From Shewanella electrodiphila (GTDB lineage: Bacteria > Pseudomonadota > Gammaproteobacteria > Enterobacterales > Shewanellaceae): 64,000 nucleotides of DNA. Within the stretch, counting starts at the first letter, position 1. Every line of letters starts with the position of its first letter. Both the position numbers and the translations under genes were made by a program. This document shows positions 9,013-16,701 of the stretch, in pieces. Where the stretch lies: the NCBI RefSeq assembly GCF_023283985.1, contig NZ_JAKIKU010000002.1, positions 372,001 through 436,000 on the forward strand, given 5' to 3'. Below the pieces are notes generated by a model. The model had not been told where the DNA came from, did not search any database, and worked only from the letters and a program-made list of their open reading frames with translations.

Positions 9013-9037
9013 CGGCTCTTCGGAGCCGTTTTTTTTT
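9013..9037 (+). terminator. Strong intrinsic terminator
   Basis: CGGCTC / GAGCCG with a short TTCG loop region, followed by nine T. It insulates the aceBA unit from the HDOD gene. Confidence 0.85.
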
Positions 9038-9096
9038 GCAAAAAATAATGAGTTTATTGTTATTAAAAGGTTATAGTAAAAATACTGTCATAATTG

Positions 9097-10584
9097 ATGA
9101 GTATGTACTTGAAAACCTCACTACCCATAACAAAAGGTGTCGATTACTGGACTAAACGTATTAGTGATCAAGAAATGCCTGCTTTATGTTCCACTATTAG
9201 AGACTTAGAGAAACTTGCTAAGGATGATGTGTCTTCATTAGCGTCTCTTGGTCGAAGTGTTATGCACGATAATGCCTTAACCACGCGTATTTTACGGGTT
9301 GCCAATAGTGCTATTTATAATAAAGGTACTAGCCATGTGACTACTGTTAGCCGTGCAGCAGTTGTGCTCGGCTTTGATACCATTCGTAATATCTGCATTA
9401 CCGCCAAACTGCTAACGAGCCTATTAGAAAATCATAACCTTTCCGAATCCGTGTATCAGCGTTTAATCAAATTGATGGCGCACTCATTTCAATCGGCAAT
9501 GATTTCGAGAGTGATGCTCAAAGATTATGATGAAGCCTTGCGTGAAGAGGTGTTTATCGCCTCTTTATTATATCGAATCGGGGAAAGTGCTTTTTGGAGT
9601 ATTGGCGGTGATTTTGTTGATCATTTAGATCAAGCCTTATTAGCGTGTGACTCGCCCAAGCAGCAGAAAGTTATCGTCAGGGAAAAACTTGGTACCTCGT
9701 TCTCGCAGTTAACGCAAAGCATTGCTAGAGCTTGGGGCTTAGGGGATGTGCTCACCACATCTTTGTCACACCCTGATGAAAGAATGCCTGAAATTCGCAG
9801 TATATTTTTAGCTAACGAAATTACAGATGCTTTGAATCAGCCCCATGTAAATGCTGAAAAGCTAAATGAATTATTAACTGCCGCTGCTGAAATTCAAAAT
9901 ATCAGTTTAGAGCAATGTAAAGCGCGACTGAGTCGCTGTGCTGAAGCAACGATACGTTTAGCTGAAGATTATGGAGCCATTGAACTCGTTCAACACTTGC
10001 CAGATACAGCAGAAATAATATCGACATTAGATAAGCCTGAACCTTTACAGCAGTTTAGAGAAGCTAATTTGGTTCTTCAACTGAAAAAATTACGTGAGCT
10101 GACAGAGTTTGCGATTCACAAAGCCGATTTTAATCAAGTTGTGCAAACAACTTTAGAAGGGGTTTTAGACGGTGTAGGAGTTGATCGCTGCGCAGTGATG
10201 TTACTGTCTCCTAATCGAAAACAACTATCACCACGGATTGCTTTTGGTGATGATGCGGATAAATTCAAGCAACAACTTTTAATTGAAATGTCAGGCGACA
10301 GTAATCCATTTTTGCAAAGCATAAACAGTAAAAAGGCGAAGTGGTTGCACGAGTTTGATGAAAGAGCACCTGCTGATATGGATGCTTTTATTGGTTCAGA
10401 TTTTGACTTAAGCCAGTTTAAACATGGTTTTGTGGTTGCGCCCATTGTCGTTAATGATAAAGCGATTGGTTTGTTTTATGCGGACAAACAATTTTCTGCA
10501 AGGCAGCTTACTCAACAAGATTTTGATAGCTTTTGTCATTTAACTCAATTGGCCAATCTTTGCTTTGGGCTTACGGTAAAGTAA
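9097..10584 (+). CDS. HDOD domain protein with C-terminal GAF domain
   Basis: A roughly 495-residue cytoplasmic signalling protein. Residues about 20-220 form an HDOD domain (helical, HD-related, lacking metal ligands): LCSTIRDLEKLAKDD, LTTRILRVANSAIYN, VSRAAVVLGFDTIRNICI. Residues about 330-490 look like a GAF domain: LQLKKLRELTEFAIHKADF, LDGVGVDRCAVMLLSP, VVAPIVVNDKAIGLFYADK. HDOD-GAF proteins are usually linked to second-messenger or stress signalling, but no substrate is known. Three starts are possible within 10 bases (TTG 9094, ATG 9097, ATG 9103); no clear ribosome-binding site decides between them. It stands alone behind a terminator. Confidence 0.88.
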   Translation: MSMYLKTSLPITKGVDYWTKRISDQEMPALCSTIRDLEKLAKDDVSSLASLGRSVMHDNALTTRILRVANSAIYNKGTSHVTTVSRAAVVLGFDTIRNICITAKLLTSLLENHNLSESVYQRLIKLMAHSFQSAMISRVMLKDYDEALREEVFIASLLYRIGESAFWSIGGDFVDHLDQALLACDSPKQQKVIVREKLGTSFSQLTQSIARAWGLGDVLTTSLSHPDERMPEIRSIFLANEITDALNQPHVNAEKLNELLTAAAEIQNISLEQCKARLSRCAEATIRLAEDYGAIELVQHLPDTAEIISTLDKPEPLQQFREANLVLQLKKLRELTEFAIHKADFNQVVQTTLEGVLDGVGVDRCAVMLLSPNRKQLSPRIAFGDDADKFKQQLLIEMSGDSNPFLQSINSKKAKWLHEFDERAPADMDAFIGSDFDLSQFKHGFVVAPIVVNDKAIGLFYADKQFSARQLTQQDFDSFCHLTQLANLCFGLTVK

Positions 10585-10685
10585 CAAATATTCACTTAAA
10601 CTCACATATCAACAGGTTTGTTTTTTAGGCATTTTACCCACAGTGATTGTTCTTTTGATGGGGATTGCTGCTGTGAAACTGCTTA

Positions 10686-10757
10686 AACATGAGCTTGATT
10701 TTACACACGAACTTAGTTATAAACATGAGCTTGATTTTACACACGAGGTTAGTTTTA
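10686..10757 (+). repeat. 36-bp tandem duplication overlapping the start of the next gene
   Basis: Two adjacent 36-base units beginning AAACATGAGCTTGATTTT; a third partial copy (AAACATGAAAATG) carries the likely true start codon of the following gene. Because 36 is divisible by three, both units stay open in that gene's frame. Confidence 0.9.
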
Positions 10758-10760
10758 AAC

Positions 10761-11669
10761 ATGAAAATGCTTTCAAATAATGGCTTTAATTCCTTTTGTC
10801 GTCGTTCGACTCTTTACCGTTTTCTAGTGTGCTGCAGCTTATTGTGCAGCCTTATTACCTCATTTCACCTCACCGCTTCAGCATCTGAATTAACGCTTAA
10901 TCCACCACAAGCTTCTCAAGCACTTGAGATTATGGATACTGCTCGAAATAGATTAATTCCTGTTGAGTTATATCATCCTTCATCTAAGTTTGCTTGTACG
11001 CCAGATAAACCATGCCCTGTGGTTATTCTAAGTTCTGGGTATGGATTGTTGCATACGGATTATCAATTCATTAGCCATTTCTTTCAGCAACATGGCTCGC
11101 TAGTTATTGCGGTTCGTCATGAGTTACCGTCAGATCCTTCGTTGTCAGGTATTCAGCCATTTATGGACACACGATCTGAAAATTGGCAGCGCGGCGCAAA
11201 TACTTTGGATTTCATTCACGAGTACTTTAGCGGTGATGAGCTTCATGCTGAAGCTCATCATTATGCAAACTATGACTTTAATCATATCACCCTGGTGGGT
11301 CACTCTAATGGCGGCGATATTTCAGCTTGGTTAGCTGATTACGGTGTTGTTAGCAACAAATCAAAGCTAAATGCTGCAGGGGCAAACAAAAGCACAAATA
11401 AACAGGTGCAATATGTTGCTCGTATTATTACGTTAGATCATCGCAGAGTGGCTCTGCCAAGAAGTCCTGATATTGAAGTGTTATCTATACGAGCAAGTGA
11501 TTATCCTGCAGATGAAGGTGTGCTTCCTGGCGTTGATGAAGATGCAGCAAATATTTCTGTAGTCACGATTGAAAAAGCCAGACACAACGATATGAATGAT
11601 TATGGGCCTGAATGGTTAAAAAACGAGATAGTACGTATCATCGCTAAGCAGTTTTATAATGCAGAATAA
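10761..11669 (+). CDS. Secreted alpha/beta-hydrolase-like protein
   Basis: About 302 residues. A basic N-terminus and hydrophobic stretch (roughly 15-38, ending TASASE) form a signal peptide, so it is exported. The body looks like an alpha/beta hydrolase (dienelactone hydrolase or PET-hydrolase-like): CPVVILSSGYG near the oxyanion-hole strand, GHSNGGD as nucleophile elbow, and a C-terminal ARHNDMNDYG carrying the likely catalytic His. An upstream in-frame ATG at 10689 would add 24 residues encoded by a tandem duplication and would bury the signal peptide, so ATG 10761 is preferred. The substrate is unknown, and the gene has no obvious operon partner. Confidence 0.75.
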   Translation: MKMLSNNGFNSFCRRSTLYRFLVCCSLLCSLITSFHLTASASELTLNPPQASQALEIMDTARNRLIPVELYHPSSKFACTPDKPCPVVILSSGYGLLHTDYQFISHFFQQHGSLVIAVRHELPSDPSLSGIQPFMDTRSENWQRGANTLDFIHEYFSGDELHAEAHHYANYDFNHITLVGHSNGGDISAWLADYGVVSNKSKLNAAGANKSTNKQVQYVARIITLDHRRVALPRSPDIEVLSIRASDYPADEGVLPGVDEDAANISVVTIEKARHNDMNDYGPEWLKNEIVRIIAKQFYNAE

Positions 11670-11673
11670 GCCC

Positions 11674-11751
11674 AAGCTATAAACTAAAGCTATTAACTAA
11701 AGCCATAAACTAAAGCTATTAACTAAAGCTATAAACTAAAGCTATTAACAA
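11674..11751. repeat. Tandem array, six copies of a 13-bp unit
   Basis: Units alternate between AAGCTATAAACTA and AAGCTATTAACTA, directly after the hydrolase stop codon. Confidence 0.93.
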
Positions 11752-11765
11752 AAAAACTGCCAATA

Positions 11766-11800
11766 ATGATGGCCAACGGGTTAATGCCATTGGCCATCAT
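11766..11800. terminator. Long hairpin between convergent genes, putative terminator
   Basis: ATGATGGCCAA and TTGGCCATCAT are perfectly complementary 11-base arms around a 13-base loop. A run of A follows on the minus-strand exit side, but separated by about ten bases, so the efficiency is uncertain. Confidence 0.5.
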
Positions 11801-11850
11801 GACAAATAGTATTCTGGGCTTATTAACCAGCAACTATTAATCTACTCCTA

Positions 11851-12327
11851 TTATCCTGCTCCTATAAGCTTGGCTACGGCCTTAGCATTTTCATTAGGGA
11901 TAGCAATGCTTAAGTGGTATTGCACAATCTTCCAACCATTTTCAGTGAGTTGCAATGCACCTGTACCGCGGCATAAACCGTAACTTGCACTATGCAGTAA
12001 CTCATCAAATACGATGGTATTGTCAAATTGTAATAACTGGCGAGATTTGACCTCATATTGCCATCCATCAGTGGGTCTTGCATAACCTGCAAACTGGCTC
12101 ATATCCCACCGCTCAGTCGCATCGGTACCAAGAAAAACGGCGCTCTCATCATAAAGTGAAAAGTAGCTATCCCAATTAGCATCACTGGCATCTTGATGGA
12201 GTTTATCTAATAAAGTATCGGCTTGCTGTCTCGACTCAACTGAAATCGTGTCATTGGCTTCTGCTGGAAGTGATGACATAACCCATAAACTGCTGGTTAA
12301 TAGAAAGGTAAGAAGCGCTTTTTGCAT
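11851..12327 (-). CDS. Exported SnoaL/NTF2-like protein (DUF4440-type)
   Basis: A 158-residue protein with a cleavable signal peptide (1-24, ending LPAEA). The rest has the cone-fold look of the NTF2/SnoaL superfamily: an N-terminal helix (SRQQADTLLDKLHQDASDANWDSYFSLY), AVFLGTDATERWDMSQFAGYA, then strands ending GTGALQLTENGWKIVQYHLSIAIPN. Members bind small ligands or act as isomerase-like enzymes; no specific activity can be read here. It lies 46 bases downstream of the mtfA-like gene on the same strand and may share its transcript. Confidence 0.8.
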   Translation of the reverse strand: MQKALLTFLLTSSLWVMSSLPAEANDTISVESRQQADTLLDKLHQDASDANWDSYFSLYDESAVFLGTDATERWDMSQFAGYARPTDGWQYEVKSRQLLQFDNTIVFDELLHSASYGLCRGTGALQLTENGWKIVQYHLSIAIPNENAKAVAKLIGAG

Positions 12328-12373
12328 GGAAATTCCTTGTTGTATTTTTATACTAAATCAACTCAGTATGGCA

Positions 12374-13198
12374 CTAGTGCCAGTTGATGGGGTCAAGCTG
12401 ATAAAACTGGCTTAACTCTTTATAAAGCAAATTGTGTCGTTGGTAAAATTCATGGGGTTTTTCAAAGAAGGTCTCGCTAATAACGGCAAAAAACTCAGCA
12501 GGGTTAGTCGCGCCATAATAGTTAAACAATGAGGGGACTTGTTGTTTTGCACAGTGTTGTAGGTTTTCAAACTCCTGACCTAACACCTTCGACCAGGTTG
12601 AATAATTTGTAATGTCTCGCAAAGGTGGCGCACCGTTCGCTTGGCCATTTTCTTGATCGAGTTGATGTGCGAATTCATGAATCACGACATTTTGACCATC
12701 AAATGGATCAGCGGCACCATCAAGAGTGCTTTTCCAGGATAATATAATTTTTCCATTCCCCCATGATTCACCGAGTAAAACATTACGTTGATTAGATTCA
12801 ACTCCAGCAAAGTCAGTGCCTCTTTTCTCGACAATAAAGGCATATGGATATACTAAAATCTGTTTCAGTTTTGGGTAAAAGTTCGTTTTACGATTGAGTA
12901 GTAGTAAGCATGCCTGAGCCGCAATGGTGACTTTGACTTCATCTGTAATCTCAAAGCCGTCACAGCCAACAAATTCCTTTTCTGCAATAAACACTTGAAT
13001 GTGTTTTTTAAGTTGCAGTTGAAGATCGGTTGGCATCGCTTTGAAATAAGGGAATCGACGCTTAAGTATGTTTCGCCACGCTTTAGGAAATGGTTGCAGC
13101 GTTATTTTTTCTCTATGACGCTGAGTTCGCATTGGCTTGGACACAATAAGGCCAATGGCAATAATTGAAACAATGATCAAAGCCAATAGTGCAAACAT
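12374..13198 (-). CDS. mtfA: MtfA-type zinc peptidase (M90 family)
   Basis: A 274-residue protein of the MtfA/M90 family. In E. coli MtfA is an aminopeptidase-like metalloprotease that titrates the glucose regulator Mlc. The HEFAH zinc-binding motif is at 174-178, followed by QLDQENG; the third ligand lies in the AEFFAVISETFFE segment near the C-terminus. Unlike E. coli MtfA it starts with a hydrophobic helix (3-20), so it is probably anchored in the inner membrane facing the cytoplasm. Family membership is firm; whether it acts on an Mlc-like regulator here is unknown. Confidence 0.88.
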   Translation of the reverse strand: MFALLALIIVSIIAIGLIVSKPMRTQRHREKITLQPFPKAWRNILKRRFPYFKAMPTDLQLQLKKHIQVFIAEKEFVGCDGFEITDEVKVTIAAQACLLLLNRKTNFYPKLKQILVYPYAFIVEKRGTDFAGVESNQRNVLLGESWGNGKIILSWKSTLDGAADPFDGQNVVIHEFAHQLDQENGQANGAPPLRDITNYSTWSKVLGQEFENLQHCAKQQVPSLFNYYGATNPAEFFAVISETFFEKPHEFYQRHNLLYKELSQFYQLDPINWH

Positions 13199-13304
13199 AT
13201 GCCCTCGTTAATAAGTAATAAGCTTAAATAGGTTATTGGGCGACTAAGTATGATTTTCAAGGGTAAGTTTAGATATAGCTAATAAAGCTAGTGTAAATTA
13301 GTCA

Positions 13305-13339
13305 TAAAAAAACTGGCAATCAACAAAAGTTGATGCCAG
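13305..13339 (-). terminator. Terminator of the parA-like operon
   Basis: CTGGC-A-ATCAAC pairs with GTTGATGCCAG with one bulged base; on the minus strand it is followed by seven U. It is about 110 bases after the last stop codon. Confidence 0.65.
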
Positions 13340-13452
13340 CAAAGAGGGGGGAGGGATTTTTATTTTTTTAGTGCGTTACTCAAATTAATTATTGGGTAAA
13401 TTCCTAGTATTTTCAGTTTATTTTTTAAATGTAGATTCCTTTAATTTGCTGA

Positions 13453-13854
13453 CTATTTGATGTTTATGTCAGTTTCAATTGCTCGTTGTTCTTGCTCTGA
13501 TAACAAAAAGTGTTGCTGGATCAGTTGTCTGATTAATTTAGATTTAGCTGAATGACTACTCAAGCTCATGGCGGTTAATTGCTCAATTGCTGCTTCACTT
13601 AATGTAAATGTGGCTCTTCTGAACGGCTTTGGTTTCCCTTTGCTTGAATCTGCATTTAGCGGTTCATTGGCTTCGGTTAACGCAAATAATTGTTCCATTG
13701 CGTGTTTATTAGAATCATCGTGCGAAAGAGTATGACGCTGTGGTTTCCCCATGGCATACAAGTTTGCTGCTTCAATAAAGTCATCAACCGACATCTGCGG
13801 CGAAAATTGTGCTTTACATGGCGTAACGTTTTTCTTGAGATCTGCTAGCCCCAT
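13453..13854 (-). CDS. Small partner of ParA, possible ribbon-helix-helix protein
   Basis: A 133-residue protein whose start lies 41 bases inside the end of the parA-like gene, so the two are probably translationally coupled. The C-terminal half (RRATFTLSEAAIEQLTAMS, then KSKLIRQLIQQHFLL) resembles a strand-helix-helix DNA-binding fold of the CopG/RHH type. The N-terminal part (SVDDFIEAANLYAMGK) has no family I recognise. A small DNA-binding partner encoded after a Walker ATPase is typical of partition modules, so a ParB-like role is plausible but unproven. GGGGA precedes the ATG. Confidence 0.6.
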   Translation of the reverse strand: MGLADLKKNVTPCKAQFSPQMSVDDFIEAANLYAMGKPQRHTLSHDDSNKHAMEQLFALTEANEPLNADSSKGKPKPFRRATFTLSEAAIEQLTAMSLSSHSAKSKLIRQLIQQHFLLSEQEQRAIETDINIK

Positions 13855-14560
13855 AAGTCCCCCTCAGCTGCGTAACGTTTCCGGCATCATTACGTTGTTG
13901 GATAAGTTGTTCTGCATTCTCAACTTCCAGCAATTCGCAGGCAATATTGCGAATTTCGTTAGCTGCTTTTCCGCTAGGGTCTATTTCAATGACTGACAAA
14001 CCAGATTCTTCACTGTCATCGTAAATGTTTCGGCTGTATGTGATTGCTTCAAGCACGTTGATATCGAAAGTGTTGCACACTTCTTTTGCTTCAAAAATTC
14101 GACCGGCTTGATTAGGTAAGCTTGGGCATTGGGTGATAACAAATGAAGCTTTCATTTTAGGATTAATCATCTTACAAGTTGCGATGATATCGTCCATGTG
14201 TTCAACGGTCTTTAAATCACGACGTTTAGGGCGTAATGGCATTAAGGCATGTGATGCCACTGAAAGTGTCGCACGAAGGGCTAAGTTATCTTGTCCGCCG
14301 CAATCGACAATGACGTAATCATAATGTTGCTCGAGACTAAGTAAGTCGTTGCGTATTTTTCCGTATAATTGCACGCAATTAATAGCAGGAAGTTCAGGAT
14401 TATTGTTTCTTGCTTGGATCCAGTCTGACGTGGTTCTTTGTGGGTCACAATCAACCATGATAATGCTTGCTTTAGCATCTTTTGCGAGAAATACAGCGAC
14501 ATTTTGTGCAAGGCAACTTTTGCCACTACCGCCTTTTTCTCCACCGACTAATATGATCAT
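13814..14560 (-). CDS. ParA-family Walker ATPase
   Basis: A 248-residue ParA/MinD-superfamily ATPase. It has the deviant Walker A KGGSGKS at 9-15, Walker A' IIMVDCDPQRT with DWIQAR, and Walker B YDYVIVDCGGQDN. Such ATPases drive DNA or protein positioning through nucleotide-dependent dimers. The start was set at ATG 14560 because AGGAG lies just upstream and the Walker loop then falls at the usual position; an upstream in-frame start would add 11 residues. No par genes for chromosome segregation (gidA/gidB context) are nearby, so this is an orphan ParA, possibly plasmid-derived or for protein positioning. Confidence 0.87.
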   Translation of the reverse strand: MIILVGGEKGGSGKSCLAQNVAVFLAKDAKASIIMVDCDPQRTTSDWIQARNNNPELPAINCVQLYGKIRNDLLSLEQHYDYVIVDCGGQDNLALRATLSVASHALMPLRPKRRDLKTVEHMDDIIATCKMINPKMKASFVITQCPSLPNQAGRIFEAKEVCNTFDINVLEAITYSRNIYDDSEESGLSVIEIDPSGKAANEIRNIACELLEVENAEQLIQQRNDAGNVTQLRGTYGASRSQEKRYAM

Positions 14561-15277
14561 CTTTACATCTCCTGATGGGGCAACGAGAACCACTTTATAA
14601 ACACTCGTTGCAGTAATACTTAGTCAAACTTTCGGTTAAACCTTAAGTAACATTTAACCTTTATGCTATTAACTTTATGTGGTGAGTTGTAACAGGTCAA
14701 TTGGCGGTAAATTGACGATAAGGCCGTTTTGACTCGCAGGTGTCTTTTTGACTTATCAGCATTATTGGCGGCTTTTTGACTGATTGGTTTTTAGCCAAAG
14801 TTGGTTAGGTGAATTGGTTGATATTGAGTGGTTTAGGGCGTTAAAACATTGACGCTGTCATTTTGTGATTCAATTACACAGAAAAATGGATAGGCGAACA
14901 AGCTTATTTAATAGCTAAAAAGTATTATAGGGTTAGTTTATATTTCTAAATGTTATATTTAAAATGGAGATAAAAATGCAGTTATCAATGTGGATCTTCT
15001 CATGTAGCTTGTTTAGCGTTAACCAAACAGCAATAATTTAGTGAGTTTGTTGCAGTAAACCTGAGCTGTATTAGCTCAAAGCTGTGCTAATTCAAAGCTG
15101 TGCTAACTCAAAGCTGTATTTTTTCAAATCGATACTTGCTCAAATCGATACTAGCTCATATATATTTTCGAGAATCTCTAAGCTGTAGGATGAGTTAATC
15201 TATTTTATTGGCGATTATCAAGCCAAATGAATATAGCCAAAGTATAATGTGATAAAAAATGTTGGAATATAATCTAG
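14561..15277. other. Intergenic region with a 16-bp repeat array
   Basis: About 700 AT-rich bases between the divergent parA-like and DUF3820 genes. Apart from the tandem array at 15076-15155 no gene, strong hairpin or clear promoter pair was found. Confidence 0.5.
15076..15155. repeat. Five contiguous 16-bp units of two related types
   Basis: Three units of the TCAAAGCTGTGCTAAT type are followed directly by two of the TCAAATCGATACTTGC type. All are exactly 16 bases and share the TCAAA start. Confidence 0.9.
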
Positions 15278-15490
15278 ATGAATGAAGCACTACTTTTAGA
15301 AGCAATTAATCAAAAAATGCCATTTGGTAAGTATGCTGGCAGAAAACTATTGGAATTACCGGAACCTTATTTAGTCTGGTTTCATAGCAAAGGTTTTCCT
15401 GAGGGAAAATTGGGCGAGCAGTTAGCGTTAATGTATGAAGTGAAATTGAATGGCCTAGAAGAAATGCTGCAGCCATTACTTAAAAAGTGA
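15278..15490 (+). CDS. DUF3820 family small protein
   Basis: A 70-residue protein of the DUF3820 family, recognised by MPFGKYAGRKLLELPEPYLVWF and GFPEGKLGEQLALMYEVKLNGL. The family is widespread in gammaproteobacteria; some members are labelled putative quorum-sensing-regulated virulence factors, and the fold resembles a small exonuclease-associated domain. No activity is assigned. The gene stands alone, with the ATG at 15278 giving the usual family length. Confidence 0.85.
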   Translation: MNEALLLEAINQKMPFGKYAGRKLLELPEPYLVWFHSKGFPEGKLGEQLALMYEVKLNGLEEMLQPLLKK

Positions 15491-15521
15491 GTTTGTCGTT
15501 TTATATTAGTTGAGTATTAGA

Positions 15522-16031
15522 TTACTTCAGCAGGCTTTTGGTCATATAAAAGCCATTAATGACTTGGTCTTTAGTGATTTGATAGCTTGGCTGTATTTGT
15601 TTAAAACCTTGCTTAAGGAAAAAGCCTTTCGATAAGTAAGATGCATCGACACTCAGTGATGTATAGCCTTGTGCTTGGGCCCATAATTCCAGAGTTTGAT
15701 AAAGCCGATTTGCCAACCCTTGTCGCTGTAACAATGGCGATATATAAAGACTATCAATGTAGCCTCGATGATGAAAATCGGTTTCCACATTGATAACCCC
15801 CACGACATCCTCTGTTTCGCGTTGTTGAGTATCGCTGAGCATTACCCAGCTTTGACTGCGTTGCAATCTCAGTTGCCAGTGTTTTCTTGAACGAGGGGCT
15901 GTTGACCATGCGTTTAATTGCTCATGGCTATAGCGAGGATGGTCAATGTGCTGAACACTAAGGTGAACTAATTGACTGACTTTTTCAGCAAACTTTGGCT
16001 TAAACTGAACAATGGAAAAAAGATTACTCAT
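15522..16031 (-). CDS. GNAT family N-acetyltransferase
   Basis: A 169-residue acetyl-CoA-dependent acyltransferase. GNAT hallmarks are strand VVGVINVETDF, then IDSLYISPLLQRQGLANRLYQTLE, which contains the acetyl-CoA-binding QRQGLA (Q/RxxGxG/A) loop, followed by SLSVDASYLSKGFFLKQGFKQ, the conserved C-terminal motif B. The substrate cannot be inferred. Convergent with the DUF3820 gene, with only 31 bases between stops. Confidence 0.88.
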   Translation of the reverse strand: MSNLFSIVQFKPKFAEKVSQLVHLSVQHIDHPRYSHEQLNAWSTAPRSRKHWQLRLQRSQSWVMLSDTQQRETEDVVGVINVETDFHHRGYIDSLYISPLLQRQGLANRLYQTLELWAQAQGYTSLSVDASYLSKGFFLKQGFKQIQPSYQITKDQVINGFYMTKSLLK

Positions 16032-16111
16032 AGGTAGATTCGGATGTTGAGTTCATAAAATTAACACAAGGTTTAAATGTCATTATCAATGATCCACTGG
16101 AACATTTAACC

Positions 16112-16142
16112 AAAAAAAATCGACTAATATAAATTAGCCGAT
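16112..16142 (-). terminator. Terminator of the small periplasmic protein gene
   Basis: ATCGACTAAT pairs with ATTAGCCGAT (one wobble) around ATAA; on the minus strand it is followed by a run of U. Confidence 0.75.
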
Positions 16143-16169
16143 TATTGATTTATCTGAAACTAAAGCGAG

Positions 16170-16472
16170 TTATTTCTTCTCGATTTTGCCTACAAATAAT
16201 AATTCTTCAAAGGTTTTGTTTAGCGTGCTGCTGGTGAAATCATTCATCCACATTTGCTCGTTCATGCTAACAGTGTCGCCTTTAGTAATGTCAACTTGTG
16301 GGCCAGCTGCCCAGAAAGTTTTGTCTTCACCTTTAACTTGTACGTAGGTGTAGCCACCGCTGTTCATTGTGTCTAATACTTCGCCTTGGTGCATGATACC
16401 AGCAGCCCAAGCTGAAGAAACACCTAATGCTAATGTTGCAGCCGCTGCTAATTTGATTAATTTTGCTTTCAT
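16170..16472 (-). CDS. Small periplasmic NrfJ-like protein
   Basis: A 100-residue protein with a clear signal peptide (1-23, ending SSAWA). The mature part (GEVLDTMNSGGYTYVQVKG, KTFWAAGP, KGDTVSMNEQMWMNDF) matches a small OB-like family that I know as NrfJ-related, sometimes found near nitrite or metal reductases. No redox cofactor motif is visible and no function is established. Single gene with its own terminator. Confidence 0.65.
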   Translation of the reverse strand: MKAKLIKLAAAATLALGVSSAWAAGIMHQGEVLDTMNSGGYTYVQVKGEDKTFWAAGPQVDITKGDTVSMNEQMWMNDFTSSTLNKTFEELLFVGKIEKK

Positions 16473-16701
16473 GAAATTGTTTCCTATTTGATTAGGCTAA
16501 TATTTGCAATGATTCAAGTCATGAATCCACATAAAGATACATTATTAAATCATGAAGCTAGCACAGGGTCTGTGATCAGCTGCAGATTTGTGAAGTCTAC
16601 ATTATCATAAATAATATTAATCTTGGCTAATGTATCGTTTTTCTTATGTATCTCTATTTTTAGTTAAGCTTATTTTTAATGGCTCAATCTAAGTCTGTAT
16701 T

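Noticed and set aside
8958..9155. 65-residue frame upstream of the HDOD gene
   Set aside because: It spans the intrinsic terminator at 9013-9037 and overlaps the real gene in another frame.
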